DNA from: Muribaculaceae bacterium
GTDB lineage: Bacteria > Bacteroidota > Bacteroidia > Bacteroidales > Muribaculaceae
Assembly: GCA_016287065.1 (NCBI GenBank)
Contig: JAEEVB010000020.1
Coordinates: 1 to 15,687 of the forward strand
Direction of reading: 5' to 3'
Length of the DNA: 15,687 nt
The position numbers and the translations under genes were made by a program. Of this stretch, positions 1-6,671 are shown one piece after another (position 1 is the first letter of the stretch; each line of letters opens with the position of its first letter). Below the pieces are notes generated by a model. That model worked only from the letters and a program-made list of their open reading frames with translations, ran no database searches and was not told the DNA's origin.

Positions 1-2150
1 ATGTGCGCGTTCTGAGACAAGATGTTGCCATTGCCCAAGTCCAGATTGAGGTTCTCCATGTTGATGTCGGCATCGCCCTCTTTGGTGCGGGCATTGTAGT
101 CGACACGCATGTCAATGTCGCCTGTGCCGCCCAGAGGTGTGTCGGAGAGTCCAAGTGCTTTCAGGTCGAGGTTGTCAACTTTGCCTTTCACATCAAAGAG
201 GTAGTGGTCGTTGTTGATGGTTCCGTTGGCATTGAGATTGACACGATAGTCGGGGTTATCAGAACGCACATGGGCGTTGACATTGCCACCGTTCATGTTG
301 ACCCGAGCGGTGATGTCGCTATAGCGCTGCTTGTCGTAGACGATATTCTTGAGGTCGACATCGGCATCGACATTGGCCTTGCCGCTTATGAAGTCGAAAC
401 CATTGCCGCTTGCTTTGACATGGCCGGTGAGGTTCTCGGCAGGCACCATGGGCAGAATGGCCTTGACGGGGAAGTTGTTGAATGTGGCATCAACGTCGTA
501 TTGCTGTTTTTTACCATTGAAGCTGCCACTGCCCACCAGTTCGCCCGTTGCCATCTTCATGTTGATGTTGCCGGCATAGTTGTCGCCGCCAAACTTCACT
601 TTGCCTTTGGCCTGCATGGGTGGCAGATTCACCTGTTTGGCGGTGGCCTTGTCGAGCAGGGTGGGCTTGATGAAGTCGAGATTCTGGAAATTGGCGTCAA
701 AGGTCACATCGCCTCGCAGGTTCTTGGAATCGAGCACATTGTAGAGGTCGCCGTTCACTTTGGCGTGGGCATATTTTGGCACATTGGCATCAAAATTCTT
801 GATTTTAACATGGCGTGGATTGCCATTGAGGTCGGCCTTGAGGGTGATGGGGTTGTATTGCGGCACTCCTTTGAAGGTCTCCCGCATTTCGGGAACGAGC
901 GTGGTGAGGTCTTGTATGGCGAGTTTCGAGTCGGTCTTGACATCGAAGTTGCCATTGTGCCCGTCGGCAAGCACCGAGTTGTCGATGTGCGCATCCAGGT
1001 TCAGGTCGCTATGCATGGTCTTGAGTTTAAGACCGGTCACATCCATCTTCTCATCGTTCATGGCAAACTTGCCTTTGGTTTCCTTGATTTGGAAACCGCT
1101 TCGCTCCTTGGCCCGCAGCGTGTCGATGTCAAACGAGATGCTGGAGCCATAGTTGTTGAAGTTGGAGATGGCAATGTTCACATCGCTCACATCGAGATAG
1201 TCGGAGTCGAGTCCTCGTTTCGGTGTGCGCTTGGCTTTGTTGTTGGGGTTGAGGCGTGCCACAAAGTCGCGTAACCCATAGGTGGCGTGTGTGTTGGTGA
1301 GTTTGATGGTATCGGCCTGGATGCTCCAGGTGGCTGTGTCGCCAGGCAAGGTGTCGGGAGGCACGGGGTAGGTTTCGAGATACTTCTTGGCATCGCGCTC
1401 GTTCATCGTGTAGTATTGGCAGTCGGCACTATCTACACTAAGCGACCGGGCGGTGATAGTGTGGTTTGCCATGTCGACGAGGCCGTTATTGAGTTTTGCC
1501 TTGCCCACATGGCACTTCATCTCGTCGATATCGGGCTTCATCTGCATGTGGTAGTCGATGTCGTTGAGTGCCAGTTGCAGCGCATTGATGCGCCAAGGGG
1601 TGGACTCGGTGGTATCGGGTTCCTGAACCTTCTTGTGGGGGTAGGAAATGAGTTCCACCTTGCAGCCGGTGAGTTCACCATTTAGCAGGTTCACTTCGTG
1701 ATTCTTGAGGTCGATGTCAGCGCCTTGCAGCTTGCAGTGGCGCACATCGGCGGTGAAGACGCTCGACGAGTCTTTGCTCACGGTGTGGAAGTAGCCGTTG
1801 GTGAGCTCGGTGTCACCGATTTTCACATTCAGGTCGAGCAGCGGCATGAACTCGATGCCTGCCGTGAGGTTCTCGGCCCGCAACATGGTGTCCTTGTTCT
1901 GGTCGAGGATGAGCACGCCGTCGACACTCAGGTCGAGCGGGAACTTGATGAGGATGCGGTCGATGCTGATGTCGAGGCCGGTTTTCTTGGAGGCATATTC
2001 GCAGGCATAGTCTTTCACAACATTCTGCACCCAAGGGATGTAGAGGGTAAATGGCAATAGGATGAGCAACAGCAACAGCACGCCCAGCGTCTTGAGTGTG
2101 CGGCGCAGAATCTTGTTCTTGATCCAGTGTTTCTTTTCTTCAGTGCTCAT
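1..2150 (-). CDS. tamB: Translocation/assembly module TamB / AsmA-like protein, N-terminal part (cut by left edge)
   Basis: The frame is open without a stop from the ATG at 2150 to the left edge (716 codons). Bacteroidota TamB proteins are usually about twice this long, so roughly half is visible. Residues 1-18 are polar and basic (starting MSTEEKKHWIKNK), and about 20-38 form one hydrophobic anchor (GVLLLLLILLPFTLY). The segment YIPWVQNVVKDYACEYASKK follows, a typical start of the periplasmic AsmA/TamB region. The rest alternates short beta-strands rich in D, N, G and K (repeats of the type 'ADVDLKNI', 'INMENLNLDL'), as expected for the long beta-groove that spans the periplasm and is thought to move lipids or help outer-membrane assembly. 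The family call is firm; the role in this organism is inferred. In-register antisense frames are long here, but they are shadows. Confidence 0.88.
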   Translation of the reverse strand, partial: MSTEEKKHWIKNKILRRTLKTLGVLLLLLILLPFTLYIPWVQNVVKDYACEYASKKTGLDISIDRILIKFPLDLSVDGVLILDQNKDTMLRAENLTAGIEFMPLLDLNVKIGDTELTNGYFHTVSKDSSSVFTADVRHCKLQGADIDLKNHEVNLLNGELTGCKVELISYPHKKVQEPDTTESTPWRINALQLALNDIDYHMQMKPDIDEMKCHVGKAKLNNGLVDMANHTITARSLSVDSADCQYYTMNERDAKKYLETYPVPPDTLPGDTATWSIQADTIKLTNTHATYGLRDFVARLNPNNKAKRTPKRGLDSDYLDVSDVNIAISNFNNYGSSISFDIDTLRAKERSGFQIKETKGKFAMNDEKMDVTGLKLKTMHSDLNLDAHIDNSVLADGHNGNFDVKTDSKLAIQDLTTLVPEMRETFKGVPQYNPITLKADLNGNPRHVKIKNFDANVPKYAHAKVNGDLYNVLDSKNLRGDVTFDANFQNLDFIKPTLLDKATAKQVNLPPMQAKGKVKFGGDNYAGNINMKMATGELVGSGSFNGKKQQYDVDATFNNFPVKAILPMVPAENLTGHVKASGNGFDFISGKANVDADVDLKNIVYDKQRYSDITARVNMNGGNVNAHVRSDNPDYRVNLNANGTINNDHYLFDVKGKVDNLDLKALGLSDTPLGGTGDIDMRVDYNARTKEGDADINMENLNLDLGNGNILSQNAH

Positions 2151-2257
2151 CGGTCGTTTCGGGCTGCCCCTATTAATTTAACCTACAAAACTAATAATAA
2201 ATTTTAAATAATAACTAATATTATAGTAAAAATCTACAAAAACATTATTAAAATGAA

Positions 2258-2289
2258 GACGAGCAAACGAGCTGACAAGCTGACAAGGG
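2258..2289. repeat. Four degenerate 8-bp tandem units
   Basis: Units are GACGAGCA (2258-2265), AACGAGCT (2266-2273), GACAAGCT (2274-2281) and GACAAGGG (2282-2289), so the shared core is RACRAGCN. The block lies in the presumed 5' leader of tamB. Its function is unknown. Confidence 0.6.
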
Positions 2290-2309
2290 GATTTGTAAAC
2301 AAGTTTTCT

Positions 2310-2319
2310 CCCCCCCCCC
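2310..2319. repeat. C10 homopolymer tract (G10 in the tamB leader)
   Basis: Ten consecutive C on the plus strand. It lies between the tamB promoter candidate and the tamB start, about 160 bp before the ATG. It would be a G10 run in the tamB mRNA and is prone to slippage. Confidence 0.75.
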
Positions 2320-2351
2320 AACTCCTCAACTTCGTTAGGGCAACTACGCTG

Positions 2352-2359
2352 CAAAGTTA
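2352..2359 (-). promoter_or_regulatory. Candidate tamB promoter, -7 box TAACTTTG
   Basis: On the minus strand this matches the Bacteroidota -7 consensus TAnnTTTG. I see no good TTG at the -33 position, so the call rests on the -7 box and its place upstream of tamB. It implies a leader of about 190-200 nt. Confidence 0.5.
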
Positions 2360-2439
2360 GGGTAGAAACCTGCACCATCTGTTGAGTTGCAGGAGGGCAG
2401 AAAATGACGCGGGTGGTGGCAGGATTGGGAAAATGTGAG

Positions 2440-2447
2440 TATATTTG
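2440..2447 (+). promoter_or_regulatory. Candidate promoter of the DUF5715 gene, -7 box TATATTTG
   Basis: An exact TAnnTTTG match 28 bp before the ATG at 2476, giving a short leader of about 20 nt. No clear -33 TTG is seen at the usual 19-20 bp spacing. Confidence 0.6.
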
Positions 2448-2475
2448 CAGTGGAAATCTTAACTGACGGTTAGAT

Positions 2476-3156
2476 ATGGCAAAGAAAAAGAAGAATTACC
2501 TGAAAGGCCGGGTGCGTGTGGTGCTTGCTGGAGTGGGCGCAGTAGCTGTCCTGGCCCTTGTGCTGCATTTGTGCTATCGCTCTCATACCGGAAAAGACCA
2601 GTGGACAAAAGGAAAGGAAAAGGAGTTTTACCTGAATGACTATAATGATGCCCATCTGCGCGCTGCCCAGAAGCATGGCATAGAACCTATCAGGAGCCGT
2701 GAAGGAATGGATTTCAGTTCCATAAAAGGATTGGAGAAAATTAGTGATTGCGATCTATATGCGGTGGACAATTTAACGCATTCGGTGCCTTACTTGACGC
2801 ATAACGCCCGACTGCTGTTGGAGCGCATCGGTCAGGACTTCCAGGATTCACTGGCTGCAAGAGGAGCGAGGAAATATAAGGTGATTGTGACCTCGTGCCT
2901 GCGCACGCTCGATGATGTGGAGAATTTGACGAAGGTGAACCAGAACGCCTCGCCCCGATCGGCACACTGCTATGCCACGACATTTGACCTGGCCCATGCG
3001 CGCTATATCGATTTGCCATCGGATGGCAAGCCGATTAGTTATGCCGAGATGAAAATCGTATTGGGAAATGTACTCAAAGAGTTACGCAAGCGACGCTGGT
3101 GCTATGCACTCATTGAGGAGCGTCAGAGTTGCTATCACATCACTTCGCGCCGATAG
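2476..3156 (+). CDS. DUF5715 family protein, membrane-anchored, M15-peptidase-like
   Basis: A 226-residue protein with a basic N-terminus (MAKKKKNYLKGRVR) and one membrane segment at about 15-33, leaving the rest in the periplasm. The C-terminal half matches the D,D-/L,D-carboxypeptidase (peptidase M15, VanX/VanY-like) layout. TSCLRT (139-144) resembles the V-x-SGYRS strand. SAHCYATTFD (162-171) has the S-x-H spacing with the aspartate seven residues after the histidine, as in SxHxxGxAxD. LIEERQSCYH ends at H221, corresponding to the last E..WH motif. Predicted metal ligands are H164, D171 and H221, with E214 or E215 as general base. This suggests cell-wall peptide hydrolysis, but the usual glycine and alanine of the motif are replaced, so activity is inferred. 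It is transcribed divergently from tamB and ends directly against tatC. Confidence 0.75.
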   Translation: MAKKKKNYLKGRVRVVLAGVGAVAVLALVLHLCYRSHTGKDQWTKGKEKEFYLNDYNDAHLRAAQKHGIEPIRSREGMDFSSIKGLEKISDCDLYAVDNLTHSVPYLTHNARLLLERIGQDFQDSLAARGARKYKVIVTSCLRTLDDVENLTKVNQNASPRSAHCYATTFDLAHARYIDLPSDGKPISYAEMKIVLGNVLKELRKRRWCYALIEERQSCYHITSRR

Positions 3157-3972
3157 TTATTCCTTCTCAGGAAGAGTGGGCTTGACGAGCAACGCACTGA
3201 GTTCGTAGAGCAGATAAAGCGGCAGGAAAACGATGGTGAGTGTGAAGGGGTCGCCCGTGGGTGTGATGATGGCGGCGAGAATGAGTAATATCACAATGGC
3301 GTGTTTCCTGTATTTCCTGAAGAATTCACGGTGAATCACCCCCAATTTGCCAAGCAGCCATGAGAGCAGTGGCAATTCAAAAACAATACCCAAAATGAAG
3401 ATGAGCATCAGGAAGGTGTCCATATAACTGTCGAGCGAAATCTGGTTAGGGATGAGTTCGCTCACATGGTAGTCGGCAAGGAACCGCAAGGTGATGGGGA
3501 ACACTACAAAATAGCCCACAGCCACTCCTAGGAAAAACATAAAGTTTCCCATTAAGAAAGCCTTTCTAACTCCCTTTTTTTCATTAGGATAGAGCGCTGG
3601 ACTCACGAAGGTCCAGAGCAGGTAAATAATGATTGGGAAAGCAAAGACAAGCGCAAGCCAAAACGAGGTGCTCATGTGGATGAAAAACTGCGAGGCAAGC
3701 TGGATGTTGATGAGCTTGACCTCGAAGCCTTCGGAAGAAAAATCGGGGACGAAAGAGATGCCTGCCGTGATTTTCTCGAACAAGCGGTACAACGCAAAAT
3801 CGCCGTGACAAGGAGCCAGGATGACTCCATCGAAAATGGAAGGCATGAAGATAAAGAAAGCGATGGCAAAGACCAGCAAAACAATAGCCGCCTTGAAGAG
3901 AACCGAACGCAAAGCGTCGAGATGCTCCCAAAGCGACATTTCTTGCAGTTTGTTTTCGTCGTTTTCTGCCAT
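3157..3972 (-). CDS. tatC: Sec-independent protein translocase TatC
   Basis: A 271-residue polytopic inner-membrane protein. With TatA it exports folded proteins that carry twin-arginine signal peptides. The N-terminal cytoplasmic motif LWEHLDALR (14-22) corresponds to the conserved 'H-L-x-E-L-R' region. Membrane segments are seen at about 26-46, 100-122, 139-160, 184-204 and 225-257, the last stretch covering TM5-TM6. SPALYPNEKK (124-133) is the family signature of the loop after TM2. The first periplasmic loop (about 48-98) looks long, as I recall for Bacteroidota TatC. The start at 3972 gives the expected N-terminus; upstream frames are shadows. tatA lies 93 bp upstream in the same direction, with a stem-loop in the gap. 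The stop codon abuts that of the convergent DUF5715 gene. Confidence 0.96.
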   Translation of the reverse strand: MAENDENKLQEMSLWEHLDALRSVLFKAAIVLLVFAIAFFIFMPSIFDGVILAPCHGDFALYRLFEKITAGISFVPDFSSEGFEVKLINIQLASQFFIHMSTSFWLALVFAFPIIIYLLWTFVSPALYPNEKKGVRKAFLMGNFMFFLGVAVGYFVVFPITLRFLADYHVSELIPNQISLDSYMDTFLMLIFILGIVFELPLLSWLLGKLGVIHREFFRKYRKHAIVILLILAAIITPTGDPFTLTIVFLPLYLLYELSALLVKPTLPEKE

Positions 3973-3991
3973 GTTTCAATAGTGATGCTAA

Positions 3992-4038
3992 ATGCCAATG
4001 GCTGACGCACGGACAGAATGAGCCTCAGCCAATGGCAT
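3992..4038. repeat. Inverted repeat (stem-loop) between tatA and tatC
   Basis: Arms ATGCCAATGGCTGA (3992-4005) and TCAGCCAATGGCAT (4025-4038) pair over 14 bp with a single A-A mismatch, around a 19-nt loop. No T-run follows on either strand, so it is not a classical terminator. It may be an RNA processing or stability element that sets tatA above tatC, or a protein-binding dyad. Confidence 0.7.
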
Positions 4039-4065
4039 GAATGGAATGGGATAGGAAGGGTTATA

Positions 4066-4296
4066 TTACTCCTTTTTGTCGGGGTTTGATGCGTTGTTAG
4101 GCTTCTCGTCGACCGATTTCTTGATTTCGTCTTCGACCTCGTTCATGCCTTGCTTGAAGCTTTTCACGCCTTTGCCGAGTCCCTTCATGAGTTCGGGAAT
4201 CTTTCTGCCGCCGAAGAGGAGCAAGATGACGAGTGCAATAATAATGATTTCGCCTGCACCAAATGTGCCAAAGAGCAATAATATTGAGTTGAGCAT
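4066..4296 (-). CDS. tatA: Twin-arginine translocase subunit TatA/TatE family
   Basis: A 76-residue protein with the canonical TatA build. It has a short N-terminal membrane helix (about 14-28, EIIIIALVILLLFGG), the FGG hinge, a basic amphipathic helix (RKIPELMKGLGKGVKSFKQG) and a charged tail that ends in KKE. TatA oligomerises around TatC to form the transient export pore. It is the first gene of a tatA-tatC pair. No tatB-like gene is seen, and TatA alone is thought to cover both roles in many such two-gene systems. A promoter box lies just upstream at 4323-4330. Confidence 0.95.
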   Translation of the reverse strand: MLNSILLLFGTFGAGEIIIIALVILLLFGGRKIPELMKGLGKGVKSFKQGMNEVEDEIKKSVDEKPNNASNPDKKE

Positions 4297-4322
4297 AATC
4301 GTTATTGTTTAAATCTTTTGTG

Positions 4323-4330
4323 CAAAGATA
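4323..4330 (-). promoter_or_regulatory. Candidate tatA promoter, -7 box TATCTTTG
   Basis: Matches TAnnTTTG on the minus strand, 26 bp before the tatA ATG at 4296. The -33 region is an A/T tract without a clear TTG. It lies only 31 bp past the GH3 stop codon. No GC-rich hairpin separates the two, so readthrough from the sugar locus into tatAC is also possible. Confidence 0.55.
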
Positions 4331-4361
4331 ATATAAGTTGCGGTTTTTAAAAAATAAAAAA

Positions 4362-6632
4362 TTACTGGAGCGTGAATCGGAGGGTTTCCACATCGCGGCT
4401 GTTGGGACCAATCATGAGGTCAAATTCGCCAGGTTCGCAGTCATAGATGAGCTCGCTATTGTAGAACTTCAGTTTGTTGGCGGTGATGGTGAACTCGACC
4501 GTTCTGGTCTCGCCTGGTTTGAGCGTGATGCGTGCAAAGTCCTTGAGTTCTTTCACGGGCCGTGAAATGGAACCCACAAGGTCGCGGATGTAGAGTTGCA
4601 CCACTTCGCTAGCCTCGCGTGAGCCGGTGTTGGTGACATTGACGCTGGCCTTGATGCTGCCATCGCGTGTCATTGTGGTATTGGAGAGCGTGATGGGACT
4701 ATAGTTGAACGATGTATATGACAGACCGTAACCGAAGGGGTAGAGAGGCTCGTTGTCGACATCCAGGTAATTGCTCGTGAACTTGGTAAACCACTTGGGA
4801 TTGGGGCGACCCGTGTTCAGGTGGTTGTAGTAGATGGGCACTTGGCCCACATTCTTGGGCATGCTGGCGGTGAGGTGACCACTGGGAGCCACATCGCCAA
4901 ACACCACATCGCAAATGGCGTCGGCAGCCTCGCTGCCACCGAACCACACATTGAGGATGGTGGAGAAGTTCTCTTTTTCCCAGGTCATGACCGTGGCTCG
5001 ACCTGAGAAGTTGAGCAGTACTATAGGTTTGCCGGTGGCCTTGAGGGCGGTGAGCAAGTCCTTCTGGGCATCGAGGATGGAAATGTCGCTACGGCTGCTG
5101 GCCTCGCCACTCATTTCGCTGGGTTCACCCATGGCAGCCACAATCACATCGGCCTGAGAGGCAATGCGTAAGGCTTCGTCACGCATTTCTTCGGCGCTGC
5201 GCGGGTCACGCATTTCGCGGCCGAACATGGTGCTGTTTTTCTCCAGTTCCTCGTCGTAGCACACATTGCAGCCCTTGGCATAGAGCACTTGGGCCTTGTC
5301 GCCCACGGCTCGCTGCATGGCTTCGAGCAGGGTGCTGTAGCGGTCGCTGGTAGCAGCCACGCTCCATGTGCCCGGCATATTGGCGCGGGTGTTGGCAAGC
5401 GGGCCAACCAGTGCGATGGTTCCTTGTTTCTTGAGGGGCAGCAGGTTGTCGCTGTTCTCGAGCAGCACGAAGGATTCTGTGGCAATGCGGCGTGCTTCGG
5501 CACGGTGCTCATTGGTATAGATGTCGCGTTTTGCACGCTTGGCGTCGAGATAGCGGTAGGGGTCGTCGAAGAGTCCCAGTTTGTATTTGGCTTCCAGGAT
5601 GCGACGGCATGCGGTGTTGATGGCCTCGAGGGTGACTTTGCCCTCCTGGAGCGATTTCTCGAGGGTGCCTACAAAGCCGTCGGCCACCATGTCCATGTCG
5701 GTGCCAGCATTCAGGGCGAGTGCCGATACTTGCTGGAGGTCGCCCAGACCATGATTGATCATCTCGCTGATGGCAGTGTAGTCGGTCACTACAAAACCAT
5801 TGAAGTGCCACATGTCGCGGAGCACCTCGGTCATGAGCCAGCGGTTACCGGTTGCCGGGATGTAGTCTACCGTATTGAACGAGGTCATGAAACTACCAGC
5901 ACCAGCATCGGCAGCGGCTTTATAGGGTGGGAAATACTCGTTGAACATGCGCACACGGCTCATGTCGACGGTGTTGTAGTCGCGTCCGGCTTCGGGAGCA
6001 CCATACAGAGCGAAGTGCTTCACGCACGCCATCATGGTGGTGGGGTCGGTGAGGTCGATGCCCTGATAGCCACGCACCATGGCCTCGGCAATGCGGCTGC
6101 CCAGATAGGGGTCTTCGCCACTGCCTTCGCTCATGCGGCCCCAACGAGGTTCGCGGCAGATGTCGACCATGGGGCTGAATGTCCATGCGATGCCGTCGGC
6201 AGTTGCCTCGACCGAAGCTATGCGCGCCGATTGCTCAATGGCCTGCATATCCCATGTCATTGACAAGGCAAAGGGGATAGGGAACACGGTTTCGTAGCCA
6301 TGAATCACATCCATGCCAAAGATGAGAGGAATATGAAGTCGGCTCTGTTCAACAGCAATCTTCTGGATTTCGCGAATCGCTTCAACGCCTTTCAGATTGA
6401 AGAGTCCACCCACTTGTCCTAGCTTGATTTTACCAGCGATGTCACTGCTCTTGGCTGTTCCGGTAACAATGTCGCCGGTCACTGGTAGATTGAGTTGGCC
6501 GATTTTCTCTTGCAAAGTCATCTTGCTCATCAGGTTGTCGATAAACTGATTCATCTTTGCGTCACTGGCAGCCCATGCGCTTGCGGCAAATAAACAGGCA
6601 GCCAAAAAGACTGATAATTTTTTGTGTTTCAT
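4362..6632 (-). CDS. Glycoside hydrolase family 3 beta-glucosidase (BglX-like), periplasmic
   Basis: A 756-residue secreted enzyme that hydrolyses beta-linked glucosyl units from non-reducing ends. The signal peptide is about 1-21 (MKHKKLSVFLAACLFAASAW), without a lipobox, so it is probably periplasmic. The GH3 N-terminal TIM barrel covers about 30-350, with GMDVIHGY (106-113), EPRWGRMSEGSGEDPYL (161-177), KHF (205-207) and VVTDYTAISEM (281-291), where D284 is the predicted nucleophile. The alpha/beta sandwich domain follows (about 385-600) with GEPSEMSGEASSRSDI; E510 is a candidate acid/base. An FN3-like domain closes the protein (about 675-745). Length is normal for BglX-type GH3. It is the last gene of the locus, 39 bp after the GH144-like gene. 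Beside GH144 it probably acts on sophoro-oligosaccharides, as reported for a GH3 enzyme of Bacteroides thetaiotaomicron; linkage specificity is inferred. Confidence 0.93.
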   Translation of the reverse strand: MKHKKLSVFLAACLFAASAWAASDAKMNQFIDNLMSKMTLQEKIGQLNLPVTGDIVTGTAKSSDIAGKIKLGQVGGLFNLKGVEAIREIQKIAVEQSRLHIPLIFGMDVIHGYETVFPIPFALSMTWDMQAIEQSARIASVEATADGIAWTFSPMVDICREPRWGRMSEGSGEDPYLGSRIAEAMVRGYQGIDLTDPTTMMACVKHFALYGAPEAGRDYNTVDMSRVRMFNEYFPPYKAAADAGAGSFMTSFNTVDYIPATGNRWLMTEVLRDMWHFNGFVVTDYTAISEMINHGLGDLQQVSALALNAGTDMDMVADGFVGTLEKSLQEGKVTLEAINTACRRILEAKYKLGLFDDPYRYLDAKRAKRDIYTNEHRAEARRIATESFVLLENSDNLLPLKKQGTIALVGPLANTRANMPGTWSVAATSDRYSTLLEAMQRAVGDKAQVLYAKGCNVCYDEELEKNSTMFGREMRDPRSAEEMRDEALRIASQADVIVAAMGEPSEMSGEASSRSDISILDAQKDLLTALKATGKPIVLLNFSGRATVMTWEKENFSTILNVWFGGSEAADAICDVVFGDVAPSGHLTASMPKNVGQVPIYYNHLNTGRPNPKWFTKFTSNYLDVDNEPLYPFGYGLSYTSFNYSPITLSNTTMTRDGSIKASVNVTNTGSREASEVVQLYIRDLVGSISRPVKELKDFARITLKPGETRTVEFTITANKLKFYNSELIYDCEPGEFDLMIGPNSRDVETLRFTLQ

Positions 6633-6671
6633 AGGAGATGTATTTATTTGTTGATTTGTTTCAGAGTGAAA

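Larger units (their letters stand above)
2151..2475. other. Divergent intergenic region between tamB and the DUF5715 gene
   Basis: This 325-bp stretch has no convincing gene. It holds two divergent promoter candidates (2352-2359 minus, 2440-2447 plus), a run of ten C at 2310-2319, and a degenerate 8-bp tandem repeat at 2258-2289. The part next to tamB (about 2170-2260) is very A/T-rich. The reading frame at 2178-2378 on the minus strand crosses the homopolymer and has no protein-like character. Confidence 0.7.

Noticed and set aside
3..2060. Long plus-strand open frames (423, 132 and 120 codons) opposite tamB
   Set aside because: They lie in exact antisense register to tamB, whose sense translation is clearly TamB-like. 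Their length follows from the rarity of TTA, CTA and TCA triplets in the sense codons' complement.
2178..2378. 66-codon minus-strand frame in the tamB leader
   Set aside because: It crosses the homopolymer and the tandem repeat and has no protein-like pattern.
5289..6263. 324-codon plus-strand frame opposite the GH3 gene
   Set aside because: It is a shadow of a well-conserved GH3 coding region, with no promoter or recognisable domain of its own.
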